From positions 248,001 to 312,000 of the forward strand of contig CAVZMF010000009.1 in assembly GCA_963776375.1 (NCBI GenBank): a DNA stretch of 64,000 nucleotides, written 5' to 3'. The position numbers were made by a program, and so were the translations under genes. Positions 44,669 to 53,218 of this stretch are shown piece by piece (within the stretch, counting starts at the first letter, position 1; each line of letters begins with the position of its first letter). Source of the stretch: PALSA-612 sp963776375 (GTDB lineage Bacteria > Actinomycetota > Thermoleophilia > Gaiellales > Gaiellaceae). The notes below the pieces were generated by a model. The model was not told the DNA's origin. It saw only the letters and a list, made by a program, of their open reading frames with translations, and made no database searches.

Positions 44669-45358
44669 CTAGTTCAGCGCGCTCTGGGGGCGCGAGGCGT
44701 CCGTGAACTCGCGGAACTCGCCGGAGACGAGGTACGCGGTCTGCTCGCCGATGTCGACGGCGTGGTCGCCGATCCGCTCGAGGCAGCGCGAGACGAGCAG
44801 CATGCGCAGGCCCCACTCGTGCGCCGAGGGGTCGCCGGCGAGGTCGAGGATGCGGTTGACCGCGCGCCGGTTGACGCGGTCGATGAGCTCGTCGAGCTCG
44901 ACGAGCGAGCTCGCCGCCTCCATGTCCCGCTCGGCGAACGACAGCAGCGCGACGCGGATCATCTCCTCGCAGCTCTCGCCCATCTCCTCGAGTTGCTCCA
45001 TCAGCCGCGGATGCCCTGGCAGGCCCTCGGCGAGCTTGAGCAGCTTGGCGACCGTGACGCAGTAGTCCCCCATCCGCTCGAGGTGCAGGTTGATGTGCAG
45101 CATCGCGAGGACGAGCCTGAGGTCGACCGCCACCGGCGTCTGCCGCGCGAGCAGCGACTCGATGCCGCGTGCGATTGCCGAATACGTCTCGTCGATCTCG
45201 TCGTCGAAGCTGATCACCTCGTTCGCCAGCTCGACGTCGTCGTGCTCGAGCGCGTTCAGCGAGGCCCGCAGCGAGCGCAGAACGAGCTCGCCCTCCTTCT
45301 GGATCTCCGCGCACATCGCGTCGAGCTCTTCGTGGAAGGTGACGCGCATCGCCGGCAT
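44669..45358 (-). CDS. phoU: Phosphate uptake regulator PhoU
   Basis: 229 residues, two three-helix PhoU repeats. The first starts FHEELDAMCAEIQKEGELVL and has FDDEIDETYSAI; the second has LEEMGESCEEMIRVAL, DELIDRVNRRAVNRI and CLERIGDHAVDIGEQTAYL, with the metal-binding ExxxD pattern. It damps signalling through the Pst transporter to the histidine kinase. The start ATG overlaps the corrected pstB stop (TAATG), so the two are coupled. The gene is intact. Confidence 0.95.
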   Translation of the reverse strand: MPAMRVTFHEELDAMCAEIQKEGELVLRSLRASLNALEHDDVELANEVISFDDEIDETYSAIARGIESLLARQTPVAVDLRLVLAMLHINLHLERMGDYCVTVAKLLKLAEGLPGHPRLMEQLEEMGESCEEMIRVALLSFAERDMEAASSLVELDELIDRVNRRAVNRILDLAGDPSAHEWGLRMLLVSRCLERIGDHAVDIGEQTAYLVSGEFREFTDASRPQSALN

Positions 45359-46195
45359 TACCCGAACCGCCCGGTCACGTAATCCTCCGTCCGCTTGTCG
45401 GACGGGTGGGTGAAGATCGTCGGGGTGTCCGCGTACTCGACGAGCGTCGCCGGTGCGCTTGCCGTCGGAGACGTCGAGGCTGAAGAAGGCCGTCATGTCC
45501 GCCACGCGCGCCGCCTGCTGCATGTTGTGCGTGACGATCACGAGCGTGTACTCGCGCTTGAGCTCGTGCATCAGGTCCTCGATCGACTGGGTGGAGATCG
45601 GGTCGAGGGCGGAGGCGGGCTCGTCGAGCAGGATCACGTCCGGCTCGACGGCCAGGGCGCGCGCGATGCAGAGGCGCTGCTGCTGGCCGCCGGACATCGC
45701 GAGCGCGCTCGTCTTCAGCCGGTCCTTGACCTCGTCCCACAGTGCCGCCTCGCGCAGCGCCTTCTCGACCCGCTCGTCGAGGCCCTTCTTCATTCCGAGT
45801 GACTTGGGTGCGAAGGCCACGTTGTCGTAGATCGACTTCGGGAACGGATTCGGTCGCTGGAACACCATTCCGATCCGCCGCCGGACTTCGATCGCGTCGA
45901 CGTCGCCGCCGTAGATGTTCGCGCCGTGGTAGAGGATCGTGCCGTCCACCGTCGCGCCGGGCACGAGGTCGTTCATGCGGTTCAGACAGCGGATGAACGT
46001 GCTCTTGCCGCAGCCGGACGGGCCGATCACGGCGGTGACCTGGTTCTTGAAGATGTCGAGGCTGACGCCGCTGAACGCGGTCGTCTTGCCGTAGTGGACG
46101 GCGAGATCGTCGATGTCGAAGACGATCTCGCGCGACGCGACCGGGCGCGGCTCGTCCTGGCGCGTGACCTCGACCGACTGCATCACGGCGGTCAT
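45358..46195 (-). CDS. pstB: Phosphate ABC transporter ATP-binding protein, one frame break
   Basis: About 278 residues. Walker A is VIGPSGCGKSTFIRCLNRM, the signature is MSGGQQQRLCIARALA and Walker B is VILLDEPASALDP, with the H-loop in VIVTHNMQQAARVAD. The C-terminus is out of frame: after FFSLDVSDGKRTG the protein resumes as TLVEYADTPTIFTHPSDKRT, then EDYVTGRFG, the standard PstB end, if one base near 45450 is removed. The ATG at 46195 is preferred; ATG 46183 is possible. It is divergent from pstC, with a PHO-box array in the 76-base gap. Confidence 0.94.
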
Positions 46196-46235
46196 GCTTC
46201 GAGTGTCTCGGTCGCGCGTGCGCGGGAGGGTCGAG

Positions 46236-46257
46236 AGCTTGTGAACATGTGGTGACG
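46236..46257 (-). promoter_or_regulatory. Predicted PHO box between pstB and pstC
   Basis: On the minus strand CGTCACCACAT and GTTCACAAGCT form an 11-bp direct repeat; a weak third unit (GGTAACCCCTT) precedes them. The array ends 41 bases before the pstB start and 15 bases before the pstC start. It could serve pstB-phoU and may affect pstC too. Confidence 0.65.
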
Positions 46258-46271
46258 AAGGGGTTACCGAG

Positions 46272-47279
46272 GTGGCGACGCAGCCGCCGGCTCGCGATGC
46301 TAGCCGACGGTGGAAGCCACGTCCGCTCCCGCACCCGACCGCGCGCTCGAACGAGCGGAGGAAACGCGACCGCTTCGGCGATACGGCGCTCCGGTGGATC
46401 ACCGCGATCGCCGCCTTCGGGTCGGTCGCGCTGATCGGCCTGATCATCTACAAGGTCGTCGAGGGCGCACGCCCGGCGTTCAGCGAGTTCGGGATCTCGT
46501 TCGTCTGGCACCAGACCTGGGACGCCGTCACGAACCAGTTCGGCGCGCTCGACTTCATCTTCGGGACGCTGTACACGACGGCCTGGGCGCTCCTCTTCGG
46601 CGGGCCGATCGCAATCGCCATCGGGCTCTACCTGAGCGAGCTCGCGCCGCGGGGCGTGCGCGGCGTGGTCGGATCCCTCGTCGAGATGCTGGCGGCGATC
46701 CCGAGCGTCGTGCTCGGCCTCTGGGGCATCCTCGTGCTCGGCCCGGTCGTCCACGACACGCTCGGGCCGTGGCTGAACGACGTCTTCGGGTGGACGCCGT
46801 TCTTCTCGTCCCTGCCGGCCTCCGGGAGCACGGTGTTCACGGCCGTGCTCGTCCTCACGATCATGATCATCCCGATCACGGCCTCGATCAGCCGCGACCT
46901 GTTCGGCCAGGTTCCGGCCGACATCAAGGAAGGCGCGTACGGCCTCGGGCTGACGCGCTGGGAGATGATGAAGGGGGTCATGCTGCCGTACACGCGCGGC
47001 GGCCTCGTCGCCGCGGTCCTGCTCGGCGGCGGCCGCGCGGTCGGCGAGGCGATCGCCGTCACGCAGGTGATCGGCGTGACGACGCACGGCATCAACTTGG
47101 ACCTCTTCCAGACCGGCGACACGCTCGCAAGCCGCATCGCGTCGCAGTACCAGGGCGCGGTCTCGAACCTCCAGGTCGGGTCGCTCTTCTACCTCGGCGT
47201 GATCCTGCTCGTGATGTCGCTGATCACGAATTTCGCGGCCCAGATCATCGTTCGCCGCTACGCGATCGAGAGGCACTGA
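46272..47279 (+). CDS. pstC: Phosphate ABC transporter permease PstC
   Basis: 335 residues with six predicted membrane helices, e.g. WITAIAAFGSVALIGLIIYK and TLYTTAWALLFGGPIAIAIG. The permease EAA-type loop reads KEGAYGLGLTRWEMMKGVML, then PYTRGGLVAAVLLGGGRAVGE. The GTG start at 46272 is tentative, because the first 35 residues are basic and not conserved-looking. Its TGA is one base before the pstA ATG. The frame is intact. The split of pst into divergent phoU-pstB and pstCAS units, with pstS last, is an uncommon order. Confidence 0.95.
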   Translation: MATQPPARDASRRWKPRPLPHPTARSNERRKRDRFGDTALRWITAIAAFGSVALIGLIIYKVVEGARPAFSEFGISFVWHQTWDAVTNQFGALDFIFGTLYTTAWALLFGGPIAIAIGLYLSELAPRGVRGVVGSLVEMLAAIPSVVLGLWGILVLGPVVHDTLGPWLNDVFGWTPFFSSLPASGSTVFTAVLVLTIMIIPITASISRDLFGQVPADIKEGAYGLGLTRWEMMKGVMLPYTRGGLVAAVLLGGGRAVGEAIAVTQVIGVTTHGINLDLFQTGDTLASRIASQYQGAVSNLQVGSLFYLGVILLVMSLITNFAAQIIVRRYAIERH

Positions 47280-47280
47280 G

Positions 47281-48169
47281 ATGGAAGCCGCGAACATCGG
47301 CCCGTCGCTGAAGGCCCACGGTCGCGCGCGCCGGCGCCTGCTCTGGAACCGGTTGGCCCAACTGGTCGCCACGCTGGCCGCGTTCGGAGCGGTCGCCGTG
47401 CTCGGGATCGTCGTCTTCAACGTGATCCAGCGGGCGCTCCCGGCGCTCAACGTCGACCTGTTCACGCAGGTGCAGGCGACCTTCGGCGAGTCCGGCGGCG
47501 GGATCAAGAACGCGATCGTCGGCTCGCTGATCATCACCGCCCTTGCCACGGTGGTCGCGGTCCCGGTCGGTGTGATGGTCGCGATCTACGTCTCGGAGTT
47601 CGCGCACGAGCAGGTCAAGCGCTACGTGCGGCTCGCGCTCGACGTCCTCAACGGCGTGCCCTCGATCGTGATCGGGATCTTCGTCTACGCGCTGCTCGTC
47701 GTCGGCTCCGGCCAGGCCGCGTGGAAGGCGTCGTTCGCGCTCGCCGTGATCATGCTGCCGCTCGTCTCGCGGGCGACGATCGAGGTGCTGAACCTCGTGC
47801 CGAGCTCGCTGCGGGAGGCCAGCTTCGCGCTCGGCGTGGCGAAGTGGCGCACGGTGCTGTTCGTGATCCTGCCGACCGTCCGCGGAGGGATCCTGACCGG
47901 CTCGACGCTGGCCGTGGCGCGCGCCGCCGGGCGAAACGGCGCCGCTGCTGTTCACGACGTCGATCTTCCTGAACGCCGTCGTGTACGACCCGCGCCAGGC
48001 GATGGCCACGCTGCCGTTCACGATCTTCACCTACTCGGAGGCGCCGGACAAGACGCTGAACGACCAGGCGTGGGCTGCCGCGTTCATCCTCATGGCCTTC
48101 GTGCTCGTCACCAGCCTGGTCGCCCGCTTCCTGCTCTCCCGCAGCGAGCGCAGGCTCAGGGGCCGCTAG
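47281..48169 (+). CDS. pstA: Phosphate ABC transporter permease PstA, one frame break
   Basis: About 296 residues. The first helix is LAAFGAVAVLGIVVFNVIQ; IKNAIVGSLIITALATVVAV and IVIGIFVYALLVVGS follow. The EAA loop is REASFALGVAKWRTVLFVIL, then PTVRGGILTGS. The frame breaks near 47931; removing one G from CCGGGCG joins ARAAG to ETAPLLFTTSIFLNAVVYDP, the usual PstA region. The end, MAFVLVTSLVARFLLSRSER, is normal. It follows pstC by one base and precedes pstS with a PHO-box array between. Confidence 0.93.
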
Positions 48170-48177
48170 CGGCGGCC

Positions 48178-48210
48178 GTTCACCGGCTCGTCACCGGACC
48201 GTCACCCGAA
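48178..48210 (+). promoter_or_regulatory. Predicted PHO box before pstS, three repeat units
   Basis: GTTCACCGGCT, CGTCACCGGAC and CGTCACCCGAA follow one another without gaps, each with TCACC in the same place. This is the best array in the window. It ends 67 bases before the pstS ATG and suggests that pstS has its own strong phosphate-controlled promoter in addition to read-through from pstCA. Confidence 0.8.
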
Positions 48211-48277
48211 CTCAGCCCACTCGACACCGAGCGCCTCGTCAAGCTGGCACCGACCCACCACAAGGGAGAGAAGAAGA

Positions 48278-49309
48278 ATGAAAAAGCGCTTGTTTGCAGG
48301 GAGTCTTGCGGTGCTCGCGGCTGTCTCCGCGCTCGCGGCAACGACGGCCGGAGCGAGCAGCAAGGGCGACCAGCTCGTCGGCACGGGGAGCTACGTTCGT
48401 CCGCCGCTCGTCTCGCAGTGGCAGAAGGACTACCCGTCGAAGACGGGCGTCAACATCGTCTACTCCGGCACAGGCTCCGGCGCCGGGATCGCGGCCATCA
48501 CCGGGCGCACGGTCGACTTCGGGGCCTCCGACGCGCCGTTGACACCCGACCAGTTCGCCGGCTGCAAGGGCTGCTTCCAGATCCCCTGGGCGCTCGGCGG
48601 CACCGCGATCATGGTGCACGTCAAGACCAACGCCCGTGCGCCGCTCAAGATCACGGGTCCGGTGCTCGCGCAGATCTACCTCGGTCAGATCAAGAGCTGG
48701 GACGCGCCGGCGATCAAGGCGCTGAACCCGGGCATCGACTTCCCGAGCGAGCCGATCGTCCCTGTCTACCGCTCGGACGGCTCCGGGACGTCGTACAACT
48801 TCACCGACTATCTCTCGTCGGTCAGCAAGACATGGAAGTCGAAGATCGGCTTCTCGACCCAGCCCGCGTTCCCGGTCGGCACGGGGGCCAGGGGCTCGTC
48901 CGGTGTATCGGGCGTCGTCTCGAAGACCGACGGCGCGATCGGCTACGCGGACATCGCCTTCGCGATCACGAACCACATCCCCGTCATGGCCGTCAAGAAC
49001 GCGGCCGGCAAGTACACGACGCCCGGCATCAAGTCGATCTCGGCGGCCGCGGCGTCGTACCCGAAGGTGCCGCCGAACAACGAGATGCACATCACCAACC
49101 CGCCCAAGTCGGCGGCGGGCGCCTACCCGATCTGCACCTTCACGTACGTGATCGTCCCCCAGGTCACGTCCAAGGCGGCGCTGCTGAAGAAGTTCATCTT
49201 TTACGCGCTCACGCAGGGTCAGCAGTTCGGCGTCAAGCTTCGCTACGTGCCGATCCCGAAGAGCGTGCTCGTCGCGTCCGAGAAGACGCTGAAGAAGATC
49301 CACACGTAG
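48278..49309 (+). CDS. pstS: Phosphate-binding protein PstS
   Basis: 343 residues. A signal peptide (KKRLFAGSLAVLAAVSALAA, then TTAGAS) has no lipobox Cys, so the protein may be freely secreted or wall-bound and not a lipoprotein. Phosphate-binding loops are YSGTGSGAGIAAITG, VDFGASDAPLTP and VYRSDGSGTSYNFTDYL with the ARGSSGVSG turn, all standard for PstS. The ATG is preceded by AAGGGAGAGAAG. Three PHO-box units lie upstream and a strong hairpin downstream, so it forms its own high-expression unit. Confidence 0.95.
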   Translation: MKKRLFAGSLAVLAAVSALAATTAGASSKGDQLVGTGSYVRPPLVSQWQKDYPSKTGVNIVYSGTGSGAGIAAITGRTVDFGASDAPLTPDQFAGCKGCFQIPWALGGTAIMVHVKTNARAPLKITGPVLAQIYLGQIKSWDAPAIKALNPGIDFPSEPIVPVYRSDGSGTSYNFTDYLSSVSKTWKSKIGFSTQPAFPVGTGARGSSGVSGVVSKTDGAIGYADIAFAITNHIPVMAVKNAAGKYTTPGIKSISAAAASYPKVPPNNEMHITNPPKSAAGAYPICTFTYVIVPQVTSKAALLKKFIFYALTQGQQFGVKLRYVPIPKSVLVASEKTLKKIHT

Positions 49310-49327
49310 GACTCGCCGCAGCGGGGT

Positions 49328-49358
49328 CGAGGAGCCGGGCCGAGTGCCCGGCTCCTCG
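49328..49358. terminator. Strong hairpin terminator after pstS, probably bidirectional
   Basis: CGAGGAGCCGGGC and GCCCGGCTCCTCG make a perfect 13-bp stem around CGAGT, followed by TGTCTCT. It lies between the convergent ends of pstS and the minus-strand secreted protein, so it can serve both. Confidence 0.8.
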
Positions 49359-49363
49359 TGTCT

Positions 49364-49855
49364 CTAGGGCCGGTACTGCTGGTCGAGCTCCTTGACCGTG
49401 TCGATCCGGACGCGAATCCACACGCCCGACTCGAGCGGCTCGAACAGCTTCCGGTGCGGGCCGCCGTTCACGATCCGGTACAGCTCGGCGGCCGTGATCG
49501 GCGTCGCGGAGATCCCCGAGGTGCCGTGGTTCGTGAGCACCGTGATCTTCGCGTTCGGCGCCAGATAGTAGGAGTACAGCCGGTGGCTCTCCTCGACCGT
49601 GTAGACGTCGTTCGGCACGTCCGAGGAACCGGTGTCCTCCTTGGCCGCGACGCCGGCGGTGAGGCCGCTCGTGAACATCGCCGGGTCGAAGCGCATGACG
49701 TACTTGCCCCCCGAGCGGGTCAGCTTCTTGATGTGCCCGTACTGCGCGAACTGCCCGGCCGGCGCGGCCGGCGGTAGCAGCAGGAAGTTGGTGGTTGCGG
49801 CGGACGCGGTCGCGACGGCCCCGAGCGCGACCAGACCGGCGATGGTCTTCTTCAT
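49364..49855 (-). CDS. Secreted protein of unknown function, downstream of the histidine kinase
   Basis: 163 residues that I do not recognise. MKKTIAGLVALGAVATASAA is a Sec signal peptide. The mature part has FAQYGHIKKLTRSGGKYVMR and VPNDVYTVEESHRLYSYYL, then AKITVLTNHGTSGISATPIT, with a likely beta-rich fold and no Cys. It begins 19 bases after the corrected end of the histidine kinase gene, so the two may share a transcript and this may be an extracytoplasmic partner of the phosphate system. That is inference from position only. Confidence 0.7.
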   Translation of the reverse strand: MKKTIAGLVALGAVATASAATTNFLLLPPAAPAGQFAQYGHIKKLTRSGGKYVMRFDPAMFTSGLTAGVAAKEDTGSSDVPNDVYTVEESHRLYSYYLAPNAKITVLTNHGTSGISATPITAAELYRIVNGGPHRKLFEPLESGVWIRVRIDTVKELDQQYRP

Positions 49856-49874
49856 GAGCCCTCCATGCTCGTCT

Positions 49875-50853
49875 TCACGTGGCCAAGGTACAGCGGACTT
49901 CGAGTCCTCCGCCGGGGCGGTTGACCGCGTCCACCGACCCTCCCGCCGCCGCGATCACGTGCTTCACGATCGCGAGGCCGAGCCCGGTGCCGCGCGAGGC
50001 CCTTGCCCGGTCGGAGCGGTAGAAGCGCTCGAAGAGTCGCGTGAGGTCCTCGTCGGAAACACCCGCGCCGTCGTCCGCGCCGGAGAGCACCACCTCGCCG
50101 TCCCGGGCGCGGACCGTGAGCGTGAAGGTCGTGCCGGTGCCTGCGTAGCGGATCGCGTTCTCGACGAGGTTCGTCGCCACGATCTCGAGCATGCGCTGGC
50201 GGAGCGGGAGCTCGATCGACGCCGGGCAGTCGAGGACGAGCCGGACGTCCGCGAGCTCGGCGCGCTCTCGCAGGCCGGCGAAGACCCCGTCGAGTATGGG
50301 CAGCGCCGGCGTCGAGCCGAGGGAGACGACAGTCCGTCCCGTGTCCAGCTCGCTGAGGAAGAGCACGTCGTCGATCAGCTCGCCGATCTGCTGCACCTCC
50401 CGGCGCGCCTGGGCGATCACCTCGTCCGGCTTCGCCCCGGGCAGCGACAGGCTCTCGAGCAGCACCATCAGCCGTGTCAGCGGCGTGCGCAGCTCGTGCG
50501 ACACGGCCGCGGTGAAGCCGGCCCGCAGCTCCTCGTACGCCGCGAGGTCGCCCGGCTTGCTCACGTAGAGCAGGGTCTCCCGGCTGCCGTCGACCTCGTA
50601 CGAGATCTCGAGCGGTGCGCGGCCGTCGCGCGGAGCGGAGGATGCTCTCGGGCAGCGCCGCGCCTTCCTGCAGCCCTTCGAGCGCCTCGCGCGCCCGCCT
50701 GCTCGCCGCCACGACGCGGCGGTGCTCGTCGAGCACGACGACGATCTCCCGGCTCTCCTCGATCAGCACGGCCGCGCGCTCGGCGGCCAGACGCAGGTCG
50801 GAGGGCTCCTCGGTCGGCTGCGGCTGCTCGCGGCGGCCGAAGAGCCGTGTCAC
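49875..50853 (-). CDS. Sensor histidine kinase, probable phosphate sensor (PhoR-like), one frame break
   Basis: About 326 residues. A PAS-like N-terminus (EIVVVLDEHRRVVAASRRAR, then EALEGL) is followed by HisKA (FTAAVSHELRTPLTRLMVLL, phospho-His in SHELRTP) and HATPase_c (NLVENAIRYAGTG, DDGAGVSDEDLTRLFERF, RGTGLGLAIVKHVI). No membrane helix is visible, so it looks cytoplasmic. The frame breaks near 50632; the corrected path is ESILRS..RDGRAPLEISYEVDGS. The start is GTG 50853. It is divergent from the response regulator, with three PHO-box units overlapping its start region; adjacency to pst and phoU suggests phosphate sensing. Confidence 0.88.
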
Positions 50854-50880
50854 GAGATGTTCACCCGTCGTTCACCGGAT
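50848..50880 (+). promoter_or_regulatory. Predicted PHO box between kinase and response regulator genes, three units
   Basis: TGTCACGAGAT, GTTCACCCGTC and GTTCACCGGAT are contiguous 11-bp units with TCAC in register. The array overlaps the first codons of the divergent kinase gene and ends 30 bases before the regulator's GTG. It implies autoregulation of the two-component system. Confidence 0.75.
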
Positions 50881-50910
50881 CGAGCCGCCACCCTGACTAT
50901 CGTAGGTCTC

Positions 50911-51606
50911 GTGGCAAAGATCCTGATCGTCGAGGACGATGAGGTCATCGCCCGCGGAATGGCCGACCACCTGCGCGCGGCCGGGTTCGACCCCATCGCC
51001 GTCGGCGCGGGTGAGGTCGGCCTCGCGCGCCTGCGCTACGAGAACCCGGACGTCTGCGTGCTCGACCTGATGCTGCCCGGCGTCGACGGCTGGCGGCTGA
51101 TCGAGACGGCGCGCAGCGAAGGCATCGGCACGCCCATCCTCGTCGTCAGCGCGCGCGGCACCGAGCACGACCGCGTGCACGCGCTCGAGATCGGCGCCGA
51201 CGACTACCTCGTCAAGCCGTTCTCGATGAAGGAGCTCGTCGCCCGCGTGAAGGCGGCCGTGCGCCGCGGCGTCCGCGCGCAGGACCCGCCGCGCGGGGAC
51301 GCGATCGAGATCGAGGAGCTCCGCATCGATCCCCGCGAGGTGCAGGCCTTCGTGGCCGGTTCGAGCGCCGACCTCACCCCGACCGAGTTCAAGCTCCTGT
51401 ACACCTTGGCGCTCGAGCAGGGCCGCGTCGTCACCCGCGACGAGCTGCTGCAGCGGATCTGGGGCCGCCGTCAGACGCACCGGGACCGCACCGTGGACGT
51501 GTTCGTGCGCCGCTTGCGGGACAAGATCGACAAGCGCGCACCGCGGCACACGTTCATCCAGACCCGGTACGGCGTCGGCTACAAGCTCGATCCGCAGCTC
51601 AAGTAG
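50911..51606 (+). CDS. OmpR/PhoB-family response regulator (PhoP-like)
   Basis: 231 residues. The receiver domain has the acidic pair in ILIVEDDEVIARGM, the phospho-Asp in VCVLDLMLPGVDGW and the Lys in DDYLVKPFSMKELV. The C-terminal winged helix reads DLTPTEFKLLYTLALEQGRV, then VTRDELLQRIWG, DRTVDVFVRRLRDKI and YGVGYKL. GTG 50911 gives the standard N-terminus VAKILIVEDD. It is the best candidate for the protein that binds the 11-bp TCAC repeats found in five places around here. Confidence 0.95.
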   Translation: MAKILIVEDDEVIARGMADHLRAAGFDPIAVGAGEVGLARLRYENPDVCVLDLMLPGVDGWRLIETARSEGIGTPILVVSARGTEHDRVHALEIGADDYLVKPFSMKELVARVKAAVRRGVRAQDPPRGDAIEIEELRIDPREVQAFVAGSSADLTPTEFKLLYTLALEQGRVVTRDELLQRIWGRRQTHRDRTVDVFVRRLRDKIDKRAPRHTFIQTRYGVGYKLDPQLK

Positions 51607-51636
51607 TCCGGCTCTTCAGCGGTCGCTCGAGGCGTA

Positions 51637-52113
51637 TTGTCAGCGGTCGCCGTGGAGACCGCAATTGCCGCGCTGCACCTGCTCGCCGCCGCCGTCTGGG
51701 TGGGCGGAACCGTCGCGCTCGTCTTCATCGCCGTCCCGATGGCCCGCATGTTCGAGGGCCAGGACCGGGCGCGCGCGCTGCGACGGCTCGGCAGCGGCTG
51801 GCGGCCGCTGGGCTGGAGCGCGCTGGCCGTCCTCGGCGGCTCGGGGCTCGTGCTGGCCGGGGAGGCCGGCGTCTTTTCCGGCGATGCGTCGGCGAGTTTC
51901 TACGCGGTGTTCGGCGTGAAGGTCGCGCTCGTCGCCCTGCTCGCCACAGGCGCGCTCGTGCACGACTTCGTGCTCGGCCCCGGCCTCGCGAGGCAAATCC
52001 GCGAGGGCCGTCCGCAGACCCTGCGCGGGCCGCTCGTCGCCGTCGGCTGGCTCAACTTCTCGCTGACGCTGATCGTCCCCGTCCTCGGGACCGTGTTGGC
52101 GCATCTCGGTTAG
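51637..52113 (+). CDS. CopD-like small integral membrane protein
   Basis: 158 residues with four hydrophobic segments: AIAALHLLAAAVWVGGTVAL, LGWSALAVLGGSGLVLAGEA, YAVFGVKVALVALLATGALV and VGWLNFSLTLIVPVLGTVLA. The 'LH...a.VWVGG' motif in the first helix resembles CopD and related heme or copper membrane proteins. Two starts are possible, TTG 51637 or GTG 51652; the second gives ETAIAALHLL at once. Function is unknown. It begins 30 bases after the response regulator. Confidence 0.7.
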   Translation: MSAVAVETAIAALHLLAAAVWVGGTVALVFIAVPMARMFEGQDRARALRRLGSGWRPLGWSALAVLGGSGLVLAGEAGVFSGDASASFYAVFGVKVALVALLATGALVHDFVLGPGLARQIREGRPQTLRGPLVAVGWLNFSLTLIVPVLGTVLAHLG

Positions 52114-52117
52114 GCTC

Positions 52118-53203
52118 GTGCCCGTGGAATACGCGTTCTACGGCACCGCCACCTCGGAGTCGCTCGACCGCTTCGCGAAGCTGATCGGCGGTGCCCTCGA
52201 AGGTGTCGGGTTCACGTCCACGAACGGCGACGCCGGGGAGGCGAACCTCGTTATCAGCCTCCTCGACCTCGACGACCCGAAGCCGTTCCGGCGGCGGGGC
52301 AAGGGGACGTACGTCGTCGGCGTGTTCGAGCGCGAATCGCACCCGGAGCCGATCGAGGAGTCGCTCCGCGCCGATTACCCGCAGCTCCTGCGCGGCCTTG
52401 CGAACCTCGTCGTCGACTACGTGCCCGGCCAGGGCGCGTGGTTCACGACGATGGAGCGCGGCCACTACGGGATCACCGCCGACGACGAGCAGCAGCTCGC
52501 GCAGAAGGTCGTCGAGCGCCTGCTTCCCCTCGCCAGCTCGCGGCTCGTGATCGACAACGAGTTCCGCACCGACCTGGAGGAGGAGCTCTGGGCGGGCGAC
52601 GCGGTCACCGACTCGATCCGCGCGGCCGGCGTCCGCCTGCAGGAGCTCGACCTGCTTCCGAACCCGTTCCCGATCGAGGACCTGCTCACCGAGCGCGAGC
52701 TGCGCCACGTGAAGCGGCTGTACGGGATCGGCGGCCTCTCGTACGGCAATCTCTCGGCGCGCAAGGACGAGCGGCGGTTTTGGATGAGCGCGAGCGGGGT
52801 GGACAAGTCCCGTCTCGAGATCCCGGGCCGTGACATCCTGCTCGTCTCCGACTACGACTCGGGGAACGGCCGCATGGTGCTGAGCGTGCCGCCGAACGTG
52901 GAGCCCCGCCGGGTCTCGGTCGACGCGATCGAGCACTGGATGATCTACCAGGAGCACTCGAACGTCGGCGCGATCGTCCACGTCCACGCGTGGATGGAAG
53001 GCATCAGTGCCACGGACGTGAACTACCCGTGCGGAACGGAGGAGCTGGCCCGCTCGGTCGCGGAGCTCGTTCGCCAGGCGCCCGATCCCGACCACGCCGT
53101 CGTCGGCCTGCGCAACCATGGGATCACGGTCACCGGCCCGACCCTCGGGGAGATCCTCGATCGCATCGAGCCGACCGTGCTGCGCGAGATTCCGATGACC
53201 TAG
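52118..53203 (+). CDS. Class II aldolase/adducin-domain protein with an unassigned N-terminal domain
   Basis: 361 residues. The C-terminal 170 fit the class II aldolase/adducin fold: GGLSYGNLSARKDERRFWMS, ASGVDKSRLE, IVHVHAWMEG with the zinc-type His-x-His, and VVGLRNHGITVTGPTLGEIL with the third His. The N-terminal 170 (YAFYGTATSESLDRFAKLIG, VISLLDLDDPKPFRRRGKGT, VDYVPGQGAWFTTMERGHYG) form a domain that I do not recognise. It may act on a sugar phosphate or be a non-catalytic member. The GTG start is four bases after the membrane-protein stop. Confidence 0.8.
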   Translation: MPVEYAFYGTATSESLDRFAKLIGGALEGVGFTSTNGDAGEANLVISLLDLDDPKPFRRRGKGTYVVGVFERESHPEPIEESLRADYPQLLRGLANLVVDYVPGQGAWFTTMERGHYGITADDEQQLAQKVVERLLPLASSRLVIDNEFRTDLEEELWAGDAVTDSIRAAGVRLQELDLLPNPFPIEDLLTERELRHVKRLYGIGGLSYGNLSARKDERRFWMSASGVDKSRLEIPGRDILLVSDYDSGNGRMVLSVPPNVEPRRVSVDAIEHWMIYQEHSNVGAIVHVHAWMEGISATDVNYPCGTEELARSVAELVRQAPDPDHAVVGLRNHGITVTGPTLGEILDRIEPTVLREIPMT

Positions 53204-53218
53204 CGCGGGCGGGCGAGC

